From: CAYNKA01 sp964397655
Lineage (GTDB): Bacteria; Spirochaetota; Spirochaetia; DTKZ01
Reading direction: 5' to 3'
DNA: 64,000 bases
NCBI GenBank assembly: GCA_964397655.1
Contig: CAYNKA010000001.1
Location: 434,001-498,000, forward strand
How positions within the stretch are numbered: position 1 is the first letter of the stretch; the number at the start of each line of letters is the position of its first letter. Shown one piece after another: positions 44,261 through 54,337 of this stretch. The notes below the pieces were generated by a model that did not search any database, was not told the DNA's origin, and worked only from the letters and a program-made list of their open reading frames with translations. The translations under genes and the position numbers were made by a program.

Positions 44261-45412
44261 TCAAAGGATCCTGACTCCGCCCGAGGCTTCACAGACGAAG
44301 GAAACGGCCTTGAAACCGAAAATTCTCTCGTATTCCTCGAGCCGTTTTCCGTATTCCGGAATCGCGTCGGCCTTGATGAGGGTGATCGTGCATCCTCCGA
44401 AGCCTACGCCGGTCAATCTCGACCCGAGGACTCCATCGGTCTCCCAGGATCGCTTGACGAGCCAGTCGAGTTCGGGGCACGACACCTCGAACAGATCGCG
44501 AAGGCTTTCATGGGACCGGTTGAGGAGCTTGCCGAGAGCGCCGACGCTGCCGTTTTTCCGGAGGATTTCCTCCGCTTCCCTGACTCTGGCATTCTCCTCG
44601 ACGACGTGAAGGCATCTCCTCCTGATGTTCTCCGGAAGGATGCCCATGCTCTCCCTGATGTCCCTCGGCGTGTAGTCCCGAAGCGTCGTGCCTGGCCTCC
44701 GCTTGCCGAGCAGCTCTATGCACTTTTCGCAGTCGTCCCAGCGTTGGGAAAACTCGCTGTCTCCCATGGTGTGAGGGACTCTCGAATCCGTCACGAGGAA
44801 TTTCACGTCCTTCAAGGCGAGGGGCACGTAGCGAAAGTCCAGCGTCTTCGTGTCGAGAAACAGCGCGTTCCCCTTCTTTCCGAAGAAAGACGTCACCGGA
44901 TCGATCACGCCTGCGTCGATCGCCATGAATTTGGTCTCCGCGCTTCTCGCGAAATCCACGACCTTCCGGTCGGTTACTGAAAACGAAAAAAGGTTCTTCA
45001 AGGCGAACGCCGCGGCCACGGTGAGGGCAGCCGAGGAGGCGAGTCCTATCCCCTGAGGAATGTCGCCCAACAGCGTGATGTCGAGGCCTTTCATGGGAAA
45101 GCCGCCCTCCAGGAAGGCGGCAATCACGCCCTTCAGATAATTCGCCCAACGGTCTTCCCGCTTGAATTTTATGTTCGCGATGCTCGTCCGTTTCCGTTCG
45201 TTCAAGTCGGCGGCGAAGAAACGGAGAGAATTGTCCTTTCGGGGCGAGACTGCGAGATGAACGTATTTATCGATAGCGAACGGCAAGGCGAAACCGCCCG
45301 TACGCTCGGTATGTTCTCCCAGGATGTTGACCACACCTGGCGAAGCCGCTATGATCTGAGGTGAAACGCCGTACTCTTCTTTGTGGAGAGAGGCCACATC
45401 CTTCATGCTCAC
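44261..45412 (-). CDS. Galactokinase-like GHMP kinase with altered sugar-site residues
   Basis: Sugar 1-kinase of the GHMP family, 383 residues like GalK. GHMP motifs are clear: GLASSAALTVAAAFAL (ATP loop), VIDPVTSFFGKKGNALFLD (holding the catalytic-type Asp) and TGVGFGGCTITLI. The galactokinase signature, normally GRVNLIGEHTDYNGG, here reads GVVNILGEHTERTGGFALP. The catalytic Arg is Val, and the sugar-binding Asp of HTD is Glu, with Arg following. Galactose may thus not be the substrate; another sugar or sugar acid is possible. No gal genes are nearby. Confidence 0.8.
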   Translation of the reverse strand: MSMKDVASLHKEEYGVSPQIIAASPGVVNILGEHTERTGGFALPFAIDKYVHLAVSPRKDNSLRFFAADLNERKRTSIANIKFKREDRWANYLKGVIAAFLEGGFPMKGLDITLLGDIPQGIGLASSAALTVAAAFALKNLFSFSVTDRKVVDFARSAETKFMAIDAGVIDPVTSFFGKKGNALFLDTKTLDFRYVPLALKDVKFLVTDSRVPHTMGDSEFSQRWDDCEKCIELLGKRRPGTTLRDYTPRDIRESMGILPENIRRRCLHVVEENARVREAEEILRKNGSVGALGKLLNRSHESLRDLFEVSCPELDWLVKRSWETDGVLGSRLTGVGFGGCTITLIKADAIPEYGKRLEEYERIFGFKAVSFVCEASGGVRIL

Positions 45413-45442
45413 GCTCCCTGCGAAATGGAATGCGTCATTTCT

Positions 45443-45471
45443 ATATTAAAAGAAAACAACGAAGTATTCAA
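45443..45471 (-). promoter_or_regulatory. Candidate promoter of the galactokinase-like gene
   Basis: On the minus strand TTGAAT (45466-45471) and TAATAT (45443-45448), 17-bp spacer, 31 bases before the start at 45412. The control region shared with lnt is AT-rich for this genome. Confidence 0.5.
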
Positions 45472-45543
45472 CGAAAATCTTTTTCCGATAGGAAATAAAC
45501 GCGAACCGCGGCTCGATGTTGATTTTTTCCCGCGAAATCCACT

Positions 45544-47097
45544 ATGCTCTTTTCCATGTCCGCATCGATTCTCGGCCTGACGTCCGGTCTGGTATTCGCG
45601 TTCGCCCTTCCGAACGAATTCTTCCTGTTCGGAAATCCGTGGCTCGCTTTCGCGGCCCTCGTTCCCCTCTTTTCCTGGATTTCGCGGTGCGCGTCCCCCG
45701 GCCCGGCGATGCTCGCTACCGCGGTTTTCGGAGGAGTGTCCACCATGGCGGCGAACTACTGGCTTATGTTTTTCAAGGATTTCGCCTATCTCACGATCGG
45801 CTCCGTCACCTTGGCCTACACCGTCATCTACGGGGTCATAGGCGCTTTCCTCTGGCGCTTCGGCAGGCCGGGCCCATACCGCCCCTTCCTCCTCGCCGCT
45901 GTATGGGTCGTCTTCGAGTACGTGAAGTCGATAGGGTTTCTCGCCTACCCGTGGGGACTCATCGCCTATCCGTTCGGTGAATGGCTCCCCCTTCTCCAAA
46001 TAGCGGACATCGCCGGCATCTGGCCGATTTCCTTCCTCGCGGCTTTCTTCAACGCGCTGGTCGCCGAGGGGGTTTCGCCTTCCGCGAACCGATTCGGACT
46101 CAAGGCGAGCTGGATTTTCTGCGCATCCCTGTTCGCGGTCTTTCTCGGCTACGGGGCCTGGAGGATGTCCGATCCCGTTCCCGTTGTCGGAAACGTGAAC
46201 GCCGTGCTCGTCCAGCAGAACATCGACCCCTGGATCACGGGCAAGGGCGAAGAGACCGTCCGCCGCGCCCAAGACCTGTCGAAGCGAGGCGTCGAGAGGC
46301 TCGGGGGCAAGGCGGACATCGTCATCTGGAGCGAATCGAGTCTCACGAGGCCCTACAAGGAATACAGGAACTATTACGCGAAATTCCCGCATGCAGAGCC
46401 TTTCTCGGAGGCTCTCAGAAGGCTCGGCGCGCCTCTCCTAACGGGGAATCCCGTCATGAAAAACGGAGATCGCCGGGAGATCCAGAACGGAGTCGTGCTC
46501 ATCAGCCCGGAGGGCGAGGTCCTGGACACTTACGGGAAAAGGCACCCTGTCCCCATGGCGGAATACGTTCCTTTCTGGGAATTTTCCTTCGTGAGGGAAT
46601 TCTTCCAAAAGGTCGTCGGCCTGGATGCGATCTGGACCCTCGGAGACCGGGACACCATATTCGAGCTTCCGGCCGGAGGAAAAACATTGAGATTCGGGGC
46701 CCCGATCTGCTTCGAAGACGCCTTTCCGTATCTGTGCCGGCGCATGGTCCTCGGAGGAGCCGACTTCCTCGTCAACCTCACGAACGATTCGTGGTCTCGC
46801 ACCAAATCCGCGCAGGTCCAGCATTTCGTCGTCGCCCGCTTTCGGTCCATCGAAATGAAACGCGAGCTCGTAAGATCGACGAACGCCGGGGTGACCTGCG
46901 TCGTGGGCCCCTACGGCGAGATCGTGGCCGACCTGCCCATGTTCGAGGAGAATTTCCTTGCGACGGGAATTCCCATCCATCGGGAAGCGCACCCGACCTT
47001 CTATACGCTCTTCGGCGATTATCTGCCCCTGGCTTTCGCCGCGCTCCTCGTCCTCGTTCTTCTCTTCGGACTGAGATCGAAAAAGGCCGATGCTTGA
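45544..47097 (+). CDS. lnt: Apolipoprotein N-acyltransferase (first copy)
   Basis: Inner-membrane enzyme that adds the third acyl chain to lipoproteins. Residues 1-215 are about six membrane spans (GLTSGLVFAFALPNEFFLFG, LAAVWVVFEYVKSIGFLAYP). A nitrilase-like domain follows with Glu in IVIWSESS (about 264), Lys in GKRHPVPMAEYVPF (about 332) and Cys in GAPICFED (about 389), matching the E-K-C triad. A last span is at the C-terminus. An internal ATG at 45556 is a possible start. The second copy is at 51611-53248 on the other strand. Confidence 0.93.
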   Translation: MLFSMSASILGLTSGLVFAFALPNEFFLFGNPWLAFAALVPLFSWISRCASPGPAMLATAVFGGVSTMAANYWLMFFKDFAYLTIGSVTLAYTVIYGVIGAFLWRFGRPGPYRPFLLAAVWVVFEYVKSIGFLAYPWGLIAYPFGEWLPLLQIADIAGIWPISFLAAFFNALVAEGVSPSANRFGLKASWIFCASLFAVFLGYGAWRMSDPVPVVGNVNAVLVQQNIDPWITGKGEETVRRAQDLSKRGVERLGGKADIVIWSESSLTRPYKEYRNYYAKFPHAEPFSEALRRLGAPLLTGNPVMKNGDRREIQNGVVLISPEGEVLDTYGKRHPVPMAEYVPFWEFSFVREFFQKVVGLDAIWTLGDRDTIFELPAGGKTLRFGAPICFEDAFPYLCRRMVLGGADFLVNLTNDSWSRTKSAQVQHFVVARFRSIEMKRELVRSTNAGVTCVVGPYGEIVADLPMFEENFLATGIPIHREAHPTFYTLFGDYLPLAFAALLVLVLLFGLRSKKADA

Positions 47098-47121
47098 TCT
47101 TCCGAATCAAGCATCAGGGCG

Positions 47122-47156
47122 AAAAAAAAAGAACCGTTCGCGATCGAGCGGTTCTT
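47122..47156 (-). terminator. Rho-independent terminator of rpmE
   Basis: Stem AAGAACCG (47129-47136) / CGGTTCTT (47149-47156) with a 12-base loop. The A-run 47122-47130 gives the U-tract on the minus strand, 18 bases after the rpmE stop. It also separates the convergent lnt gene. Confidence 0.75.
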
Positions 47157-47173
47157 CATCCGTCGAAAGGACC

Positions 47174-47377
47174 TCAGTCCTTGATGCCGTAGCGTCTCTT
47201 GAACCTGTCCACACGGCCCGCAGTGTCGATGAGCTTCTGCTTTCCCGTGAAAAAGGGATGACATTGAGAGCAGATTTCGACCGAGACGTCGCCGATCGTC
47301 GACCGGGTCTCGATCACGTTGCCGCAGGCGCAGGTAATTTTCGCAGCTTTGTATTCAGGATGTATATCAGCCTTCAT
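47174..47377 (-). CDS. rpmE: Ribosomal protein bL31
   Basis: A 67-residue large-subunit protein. The start KADIHPEYK and the end TAGRVDRFKRRYG are typical bL31. Cysteines are at CACG and CSQC, so this is the zinc-binding form. It follows rho by 13 bases and is closed by a terminator. Confidence 0.96.
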   Translation of the reverse strand: MKADIHPEYKAAKITCACGNVIETRSTIGDVSVEICSQCHPFFTGKQKLIDTAGRVDRFKRRYGIKD

Positions 47378-47390
47378 CGCTTCCTCCGAA

Positions 47391-49238
<1,848 letters not shown>

Positions 49239-49449
49239 GAAAATCTCCGCATTTCTTTTGGTTTTTTATTATTAACTCCATAAGAATTTAACGATTGTGC
49301 AATGCGACAAGACTGCCAAAGGGAATCATCGGGCGGAGCCTTTCTCGATTTCCTTTTTCAGTTGATGAACATATCGTGGATGCGAACAACCATGGTCTCG
49401 CCGGGATCATCTTCCGAAAAGTTGAAAGTGCTTCACCTGAAATCTTTTC

Positions 49450-50175
49450 CTAAATATAGTCATAGGGAATATCCATGTCAAGACATTCACCCTTCAAGAC
49501 CAAAGATTCAAGCAGGATCAATCCGAAATACGCGCTGAGCGTTCTTATCCTGTCCCGGGAACCCCTGAATCGGAAGCGCTTTCCGCAGAACAGTCCGTCC
49601 TTGCAGGCTGCCCCTATGCACACCGTCCCAACGGGTTTCTCAGGGCTCCCGCCTCCCGGGCCCGCGATTCCCGAAACGGCGAGGGAGCAGCTGGTGCCGC
49701 TCTTCTCCAGCGCGCCTAAGGCCATCTCGCGGACCGTTTCGAGGGACACCGCGCCGAAATCCTTCAGACACTTCTCGGAAACCCCGAGAATTCTGCATTT
49801 CGCTTCGTTGTCGTACGTGACGAAACCGCCCCAGAAAACCGACGAACTCCCGACGACGTCCGTCACGAGCTTTGCGATCAGCCCGCCCGTGCAGGATTCA
49901 GCGGCGCACAGGGTCATCTTCCTCTTGCGAAGGGCTCCAACCAGGTCCCGAACGAAGGCGACATCGCCGTCCCTCACGATCAGGTCTCCGAAAGCCCGTC
50001 GAAGTTCTTCTTCGACTTTGAGCCTTTCGGACGGTCCGCCTTCCAGCGTAATGACGCTCCGGCAATCATCGGAAGCGATTCGCCATTCCACCGCGTCCCC
50101 GCAGATTTCGGCGGTCATTTCCCTGAGCCTGAATTCCGGGGCCAGCAGAACCGTCAATACCGACTGCTTTTCCAT
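49450..50175 (-). CDS. pncC: CinA C-terminal-domain protein, nicotinamide-nucleotide amidase
   Basis: Hydrolyses nicotinamide mononucleotide to nicotinate mononucleotide for pyridine-nucleotide recycling. The CinA/PncC motifs are AAESCTGGLIAKLVTDVVGS (about 89-108), WGGFVTYDNEAKCRILGVS, and LAVSGIAGPGGGSPEKPVGT. About 75 extra residues precede the core and are not the usual CinA MoaB-like domain. The gene is eight bases after bactofilin, probably co-transcribed. Confidence 0.92.
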   Translation of the reverse strand: MEKQSVLTVLLAPEFRLREMTAEICGDAVEWRIASDDCRSVITLEGGPSERLKVEEELRRAFGDLIVRDGDVAFVRDLVGALRKRKMTLCAAESCTGGLIAKLVTDVVGSSSVFWGGFVTYDNEAKCRILGVSEKCLKDFGAVSLETVREMALGALEKSGTSCSLAVSGIAGPGGGSPEKPVGTVCIGAACKDGLFCGKRFRFRGSRDRIRTLSAYFGLILLESLVLKGECLDMDIPYDYI

Positions 50176-50182
50176 GACACCT

Positions 50183-50596
50183 TCAGACGCTCTGAATGGT
50201 TTTCTTCAGCTGGGAAATCGGCGCCGAGAAGACGTCGACCTGGTCGCCTCGTTTGATCATCTCGCATTTGCCTTCGAATACGACCCCGTCGGCGATCTTG
50301 AGCTTCGCAGTCCTCACGTTACCGTATATCTTCCCGGACGGAAGCATCTCGATCTTCTCGAAGGCCTCGATGTTCCCGTGTATGACCCCGCCCACCACGA
50401 TCCGCCTCGCCTTGATGTCAGCCCTAACTTCTGCGCCGCTTTCCACGTACAGGAATCCCGTCGAATCGATTTCTCCTTCGAAGCGCCCTCGCATCCTCAC
50501 CGAGCTGGAGAATTTCAGGACGCCCTTGAGGATGGTCGCGCTTCCGAGTTTCGACTCGTTCTTGGCTGCGGTATCCGTTTCATTGGGCATGTTCAT
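50183..50596 (-). CDS. Bactofilin (first copy)
   Basis: A 137-residue cytoskeletal polymer protein with a right-handed beta-helix core. The repeated short hydrophobic turns are typical: FEGEIDSTGFLYVESGAEVR, ADIKARRIVVGGVIHGNIEA, KIEMLPSGKIYGNVRTAKLK. Short charged ends flank the core. Bactofilins shape cells and recruit peptidoglycan enzymes. It stands after the response-regulator and TPR genes and before pncC. A second copy is at 59323-59808. Confidence 0.88.
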   Translation of the reverse strand: MNMPNETDTAAKNESKLGSATILKGVLKFSSSVRMRGRFEGEIDSTGFLYVESGAEVRADIKARRIVVGGVIHGNIEAFEKIEMLPSGKIYGNVRTAKLKIADGVVFEGKCEMIKRGDQVDVFSAPISQLKKTIQSV

Positions 50597-50611
50597 GGTC
50601 GGGTAAGAATC

Positions 50612-50833
50612 CTATTTGGTTTTCATGACGTAGACTCCGTCCCAATCTTCCGGCGGAGGGTTTTCAATATAATGCTCGCACCTTTCGACGTATACTTTGG
50701 ACGGACCGTCGTTCGGATCTATCTGCAAGGCCTTCTTGAAGCAATTCAAGGCGCCTTTGAAATCCATGATCTTGTAGAGCTTGCGGCCTTCGGCGAAATT
50801 CGTCAAAATCTGCTTTTTCTCGTCCGTGATCAA
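50612..50833 (-). CDS. Small single-TPR protein resembling the tail of class III adenylate cyclases
   Basis: A 73-residue protein. One TPR (MDFKGALNCFKKALQIDPND) is followed by KVYVERCEHYIENPPPEDWD and GVYVMKTK. The ENPPPEDWDGV end is characteristic of the C-terminal end of TPR-bearing adenylate cyclases of spirochetes and cyanobacteria. Here it is a free-standing gene without a cyclase. Its start overlaps the response-regulator stop (ATGA), suggesting they act together. Confidence 0.75.
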   Translation of the reverse strand: MITDEKKQILTNFAEGRKLYKIMDFKGALNCFKKALQIDPNDGPSKVYVERCEHYIENPPPEDWDGVYVMKTK

Positions 50834-51576
50834 TTCCCCGCTCCGCGATGACCGTCATGTCGTTCACGCCAAGTGTTGAAATGCTTCTGATATTTGGCTT
50901 CCAGGTCTTCGAGGCTGATTTCACCTTTCTTCAGGAGATCTTCACGCCCCTGGAGTTCCTTGATCTCCTCGTCGAGGCCGTCGAGGGCCGCGAGCGTGGA
51001 TTCCGACTCGTCCTTCACCGTTTTGATGAAATCCTTCACCGCTTTCGCGTTGTTGGAATCGAGAGAGCTCGCCTTGTTCATCAGTTCGAGCATCGGTTCG
51101 CGAAGGTGGTGGGTGAAGAAGAGAAGCGACTTGTTGAGCGACTCGATCAAGGCTATCCGCCTTTCGCGTTGTACCACCTGGTCCGAGAGATCCTTGTGCC
51201 GGAGAACCGCCTTGATCCTCGCGAGTACTTCCGAGAAATTGAAGGGCTTCGTTATGTAATCTTCGACTCCCAGTTCGAACCCCTCGATCTTGTCCTTTAC
51301 TTCGTCCATCGCCGAGAACATGATGATGGGGATGTGATTGAATTCCGCGAAGTCCTCGTTGCCTTTGAGGATCTTGGTGACCTCCCATCCGGAAAGCTTC
51401 GGCATGATGTTGTCGAGGATCACGAGGTCCGGGTTGAAGGTACGGACCTTATCCAAGGCTTCCTCGCCGTCCTGGGCTTTTTCGACGACGAACCCGAGTT
51501 TGGAAAGCATGACATCGAAAAAATCGAGATTGATCTGCTCATCATCAACGATCAGGATTTTGGCTTTTACTTTCAT
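50830..51576 (-). CDS. Response regulator with a HisKA-like helical C-terminus
   Basis: A 248-residue protein. The receiver domain (about 1-125) has ILIVDDEQ, the phospho-acceptor region LVILDNIMPKLSGWEV, and the conserved ITKPFNFSEVLARI. The C-terminal half is helical: SLLFFTHHLREPMLELMNKA resembles a dimerisation-phosphotransfer helix (H-x-LRxP), with no ATPase domain after it. The start at 51576 gives MKVKAKILIVDDEQ; an upstream frame adds nothing useful. It is coupled to the small TPR protein and close to bactofilin, perhaps controlling cell shape or envelope (inference). Confidence 0.85.
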   Translation of the reverse strand: MKVKAKILIVDDEQINLDFFDVMLSKLGFVVEKAQDGEEALDKVRTFNPDLVILDNIMPKLSGWEVTKILKGNEDFAEFNHIPIIMFSAMDEVKDKIEGFELGVEDYITKPFNFSEVLARIKAVLRHKDLSDQVVQRERRIALIESLNKSLLFFTHHLREPMLELMNKASSLDSNNAKAVKDFIKTVKDESESTLAALDGLDEEIKELQGREDLLKKGEISLEDLEAKYQKHFNTWRERHDGHRGAGN

Positions 51577-51610
51577 TACCTTCAACCTTGAGTGATTTAT
51601 TTTCCTATAC

Positions 51611-53248
51611 TTATGGGTTATTGTCAATCGCATTTCGATTTCGGAAACGGACTCGGAAGACCGTTCCGGCCGCCAGGAAGCCGATCGCGCCGGTCAGACA
51701 CGACCAGGCGAACCAGTCGCCGCACTTCGTGTAGAGCGACTCGCTTCCCCGGTTTATCACGACGTTGCCTACGAGATATCCTTCCTTGAAAGGCGGGAAT
51801 TCCTGAACTATCCTGCCGTTCGGATCTATGATGCAGGTCATCCCTCCGTTCGTCGCCCTCACGACCGATCTGCGATTCTCGACCGCACGGAAAATCGACA
51901 TTCCAAGATGTTGCATCGCCGCCGCTACGCTTCCCGACCAGGAGTCGTTCGTCATGTTCACGATTACGTCGGCCCCGTTCCTTACGAATTCTCGGGACAG
52001 GTACCCGAAGGAATCCTCGAAACAAATGGGTGTGGAGAATTTGATCCCGTCGCTCTCGAATACTACGGGGTCGCGGCCTCGTTCCCAAAAATGCGTGTCT
52101 GCCGCCTTGAGCCAGGCGTAGATCGCAGGAAGCTGCTTCTCGAAGGGGAAATTCTCGGTGAACGGAACCAGATTCATCTTGCGGTAGATCTTGACCATCC
52201 TGTCCGCTTCGAAAAGGATCGAGGCGTTGTAGTCCAGCCTCCGCAGGATCCCATCCCGGTCCTTTTCCAGCCTGCCGTCGTCGTTTCCCACTACGAACGG
52301 TACCTTTTGCCTTCGGAGATATTCCTTCAATTCGGCGACCAGATCGTAAATATCGGGGTCTTCCCGGTAGCGGGAATGCCAATCAATGCCGGGCACGAAT
52401 GCGGTTTCCGACCAGATGACGATGCTCGGATTCTCCTTCAGGGCCTCGTCGCTGATCCTCTTAAGTCTTTCGAGATTGATCTTGTAGGTCTCGAACCCTC
52501 CCCGCCAGGGATCGACGTTGTGCTGGATGAGCGCCACTCGCCAGACGGGAAGATTCCCGGTCTCGACCGCGAGGAAAGGACCGGCCGCAACGGCCGCAGC
52601 GAACACGATCACCCAGGCGGCGAGAGGCATGAGATTGTCTTTGACGAAATTCTTCCATGCGGAGAATCCGCCCGCGAAGGCGGCCGCGATGTACGACGAC
52701 GGGAAGACGACGAGCAGGGAAACTCCCCAGACGCCGGTATAAGCTGCGAGCTGGATGAGCGAAGTGAACTGGTATTGGGAATATCCCATGATCCCGTAGG
52801 AGTATCCGAGGAAACCCTTGGTTCGAAGGTATTCGTATGCGAGCCAAACCAGCGGCTGAATAAGGTATCCGCGCTTCGGGAAAAGCCAGACCGTGAACCG
52901 GAGAAAAACGAACGTAACGAGCAGATAGGTAAAGTAAATGGTCGGAACTATGATGATCGCGAGAGGATGGAACGTCGCAAGCCAGAAGTTGAAAATCGAA
53001 TAGGAGAAGAAACCGAAATAAGCCCCATATAAGGCGATCGTTTTCCAGGAAGCCCTGGACACCGCGAAAAACATGGGAGCCAGGGCGACGAATGCGAGCC
53101 AGCCCCAGCCGTCCGCCGAAACAAAACTCGGAAATGACAATGAAAACAGAAGAGCGGAAAACGACAACAAGAGGAAATCGACAAAAATATCCCGCATCGC
53201 GTGTTTTCGTCGCACGGGGGAAACCGGGATACTCGACGTATCGACCAT
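51611..53248 (-). CDS. lnt: Apolipoprotein N-acyltransferase (second copy)
   Basis: Paralogue of the 45544-47097 product, 545 residues. The membrane part has several spans (LLLSFSALLFSLSFPSFVSA, WLAYEYLRTKGFLGYSYGIM). Nitrilase-like domain: Glu in IVIWSETAF (about 275), Lys in YRKMNLVPFTENFPF (about 357) and Cys in TPICFEDSFGYLSRE (about 409). All three catalytic residues are present. A longer N-terminus (first 17 residues) is uncertain; ATG at 53197 is an alternative. The gene lies between HU and the response regulator. Confidence 0.92.
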   Translation of the reverse strand: MVDTSSIPVSPVRRKHAMRDIFVDFLLLSFSALLFSLSFPSFVSADGWGWLAFVALAPMFFAVSRASWKTIALYGAYFGFFSYSIFNFWLATFHPLAIIIVPTIYFTYLLVTFVFLRFTVWLFPKRGYLIQPLVWLAYEYLRTKGFLGYSYGIMGYSQYQFTSLIQLAAYTGVWGVSLLVVFPSSYIAAAFAGGFSAWKNFVKDNLMPLAAWVIVFAAAVAAGPFLAVETGNLPVWRVALIQHNVDPWRGGFETYKINLERLKRISDEALKENPSIVIWSETAFVPGIDWHSRYREDPDIYDLVAELKEYLRRQKVPFVVGNDDGRLEKDRDGILRRLDYNASILFEADRMVKIYRKMNLVPFTENFPFEKQLPAIYAWLKAADTHFWERGRDPVVFESDGIKFSTPICFEDSFGYLSREFVRNGADVIVNMTNDSWSGSVAAAMQHLGMSIFRAVENRRSVVRATNGGMTCIIDPNGRIVQEFPPFKEGYLVGNVVINRGSESLYTKCGDWFAWSCLTGAIGFLAAGTVFRVRFRNRNAIDNNP

Positions 53249-53252
53249 GAAG

Positions 53253-53555
53253 CTAATCCCTGAGCGACCAGGTACTTTCCTTCAGTTCCTTCCCGGGACG
53301 GAAAACCGCTACTCCATGATCCCTCACTTTGACGGTCTCGCCCGTTTTCGGATTTCTGGCCTTTTCTCTTCCTTTGCGGGTACGAATCTCGAATGTACCG
53401 AAACCTCGAAGCTCAACGATTCGATCGTCAACGAGCGCGTTTTTTACCTCTTCGAAAAAGGAATCGATAATGAAGTGAACATCCTTTTTGCTCAAACCGG
53501 ACTGGATAGAAATGCTTTCCACGATCTCGGCTTTCGTCAACTTCGTTTTCGCCAC
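53253..53555 (-). CDS. hup: HU-family DNA-binding protein
   Basis: A 100-residue nucleoid protein. VELRGFGTFEIRTRKGREKA, then NPKTGETVKVRDHGVAVFRP, is the DNA-bending arm and conserved beta region of HU/IHF. The GTG at 53555 is chosen because AAGGAG stands six bases before it, giving AKTKLTKAEIVESISIQSGL; the longer frame has 15 extra non-family residues. It lies between rpsT and lnt. Confidence 0.93.
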   Translation of the reverse strand: MAKTKLTKAEIVESISIQSGLSKKDVHFIIDSFFEEVKNALVDDRIVELRGFGTFEIRTRKGREKARNPKTGETVKVRDHGVAVFRPGKELKESTWSLRD

Positions 53556-53617
53556 ATCTGCTCCTTTCACAGCCGGGGATTCGGCTTTCCGTCCCGGCAA
53601 GTGCGGTTCGCCCGTGC

Positions 53618-53887
53618 TTATACGATTTTATTCAGTTTTGCATGAAGACGAGACTTCTTTCTGGAAGTGGTTTCTTTCGGATAGACACCCTTTTTCGACG
53701 CAGTATCGATGAGCTTCTGAAAAGCCAGATATTCCGCACTGGCCTTTTCTTTGTCTTTCGAATCGACGGCTTCGAGAAATTTCTTCTCCTGAGTCCGAAC
53801 TTCACTGCGGACGATCCGGTTTCTCATCCTTCTGACTTCGCTCTGTCTCTGACGCTTTTCAGCGGAACCCTTTATAGGCAAGGTCAT
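53618..53887 (-). CDS. rpsT: Ribosomal protein bS20
   Basis: An 89-residue, highly basic helical protein. SAEKRQRQSEVRRMRNRIVR and KKGVYPKETTSRKKSRLHAK are the bS20 start and end. GGAGG stands just before the ATG. A promoter with perfect TTGACA lies 40-70 bases upstream. HU follows after 62 bases. Confidence 0.95.
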   Translation of the reverse strand: MTLPIKGSAEKRQRQSEVRRMRNRIVRSEVRTQEKKFLEAVDSKDKEKASAEYLAFQKLIDTASKKGVYPKETTSRKKSRLHAKLNKIV

Positions 53888-53926
53888 ATCCCTCCATATC
53901 TGAATGTCATCTCGTTAACGGATGGT

Positions 53927-53955
53927 AAATTAGCAGATAAATCCTGGTCTGTCAA
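53927..53955 (-). promoter_or_regulatory. Promoter of rpsT
   Basis: On the minus strand TTGACA (53950-53955) and TAATTT (53927-53932) with a 17-bp spacer, 40 bases before the rpsT start. It overlaps the region just after the terminator of the upstream small gene. Confidence 0.65.
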
Positions 53956-53960
53956 TAGTT

Positions 53961-53992
53961 AAAAAAAATCCACCCGGTGGAGCGGGTGGATT
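53961..53992 (-). terminator. Rho-independent terminator of the small zinc-protein gene
   Basis: Stem AATCCACCCG (53967-53976) / CGGGTGGATT (53983-53992) with a 6-base loop, and an A-run (53961-53968) giving the U-tract on the minus strand. It isolates the 56-residue gene from rpsT. Confidence 0.8.
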
Positions 53993-54013
53993 CCCAATTC
54001 TGCATCGGCCTAT

Positions 54014-54184
54014 CTATTTGAAATCCCGAGGCCGACGCTCCCGACGATTGCACTTTTCGCACTCGGCGACGTTTCGGATTTTTCCGCCGTCGAATACGGT
54101 TTTCATCTTGACTTCTCCACCGCACGGGCAGAAAAAACGATGAGTCGCCGATGTTGTACGGGCGTTCTTGCTTATCTGGGCCAT
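54014..54184 (-). CDS. Small zinc-ribbon-like protein, 56 residues
   Basis: It has four cysteines as two pairs: FFCPCGGEVKMKTVF and AECEKCNRRERR, fitting a zinc ribbon. The tail is basic. The start at 54184 has AAGGAG six bases upstream; the long open frame above it has no support. It has its own promoter and terminator, so it is a real single gene. It resembles small ribosome- or transcription-linked zinc proteins, but no named family is recognised. Confidence 0.75.
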   Translation of the reverse strand: MAQISKNARTTSATHRFFCPCGGEVKMKTVFDGGKIRNVAECEKCNRRERRPRDFK

Positions 54185-54229
54185 GTATCGCTCCTTGACC
54201 TTATGAGGCCATTCCCCAAAGTGGATAAT

Positions 54230-54258
54230 AAAATACCATAATAGAGAAGACGAGTCAA
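54230..54258 (-). promoter_or_regulatory. Promoter of the small zinc-protein gene
   Basis: On the minus strand TTGACT (54253-54258) and TATTTT (54230-54235), 17-bp spacer, 46 bases before the start at 54184. Confidence 0.6.
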
Positions 54259-54337
54259 CAAACCTACATCCGGCTTGCGTTTCGGCCCGTACCGGCAGCT
54301 TCCTTCCGGAAGGAAAATGAGGTATGGTTGAACCAGC

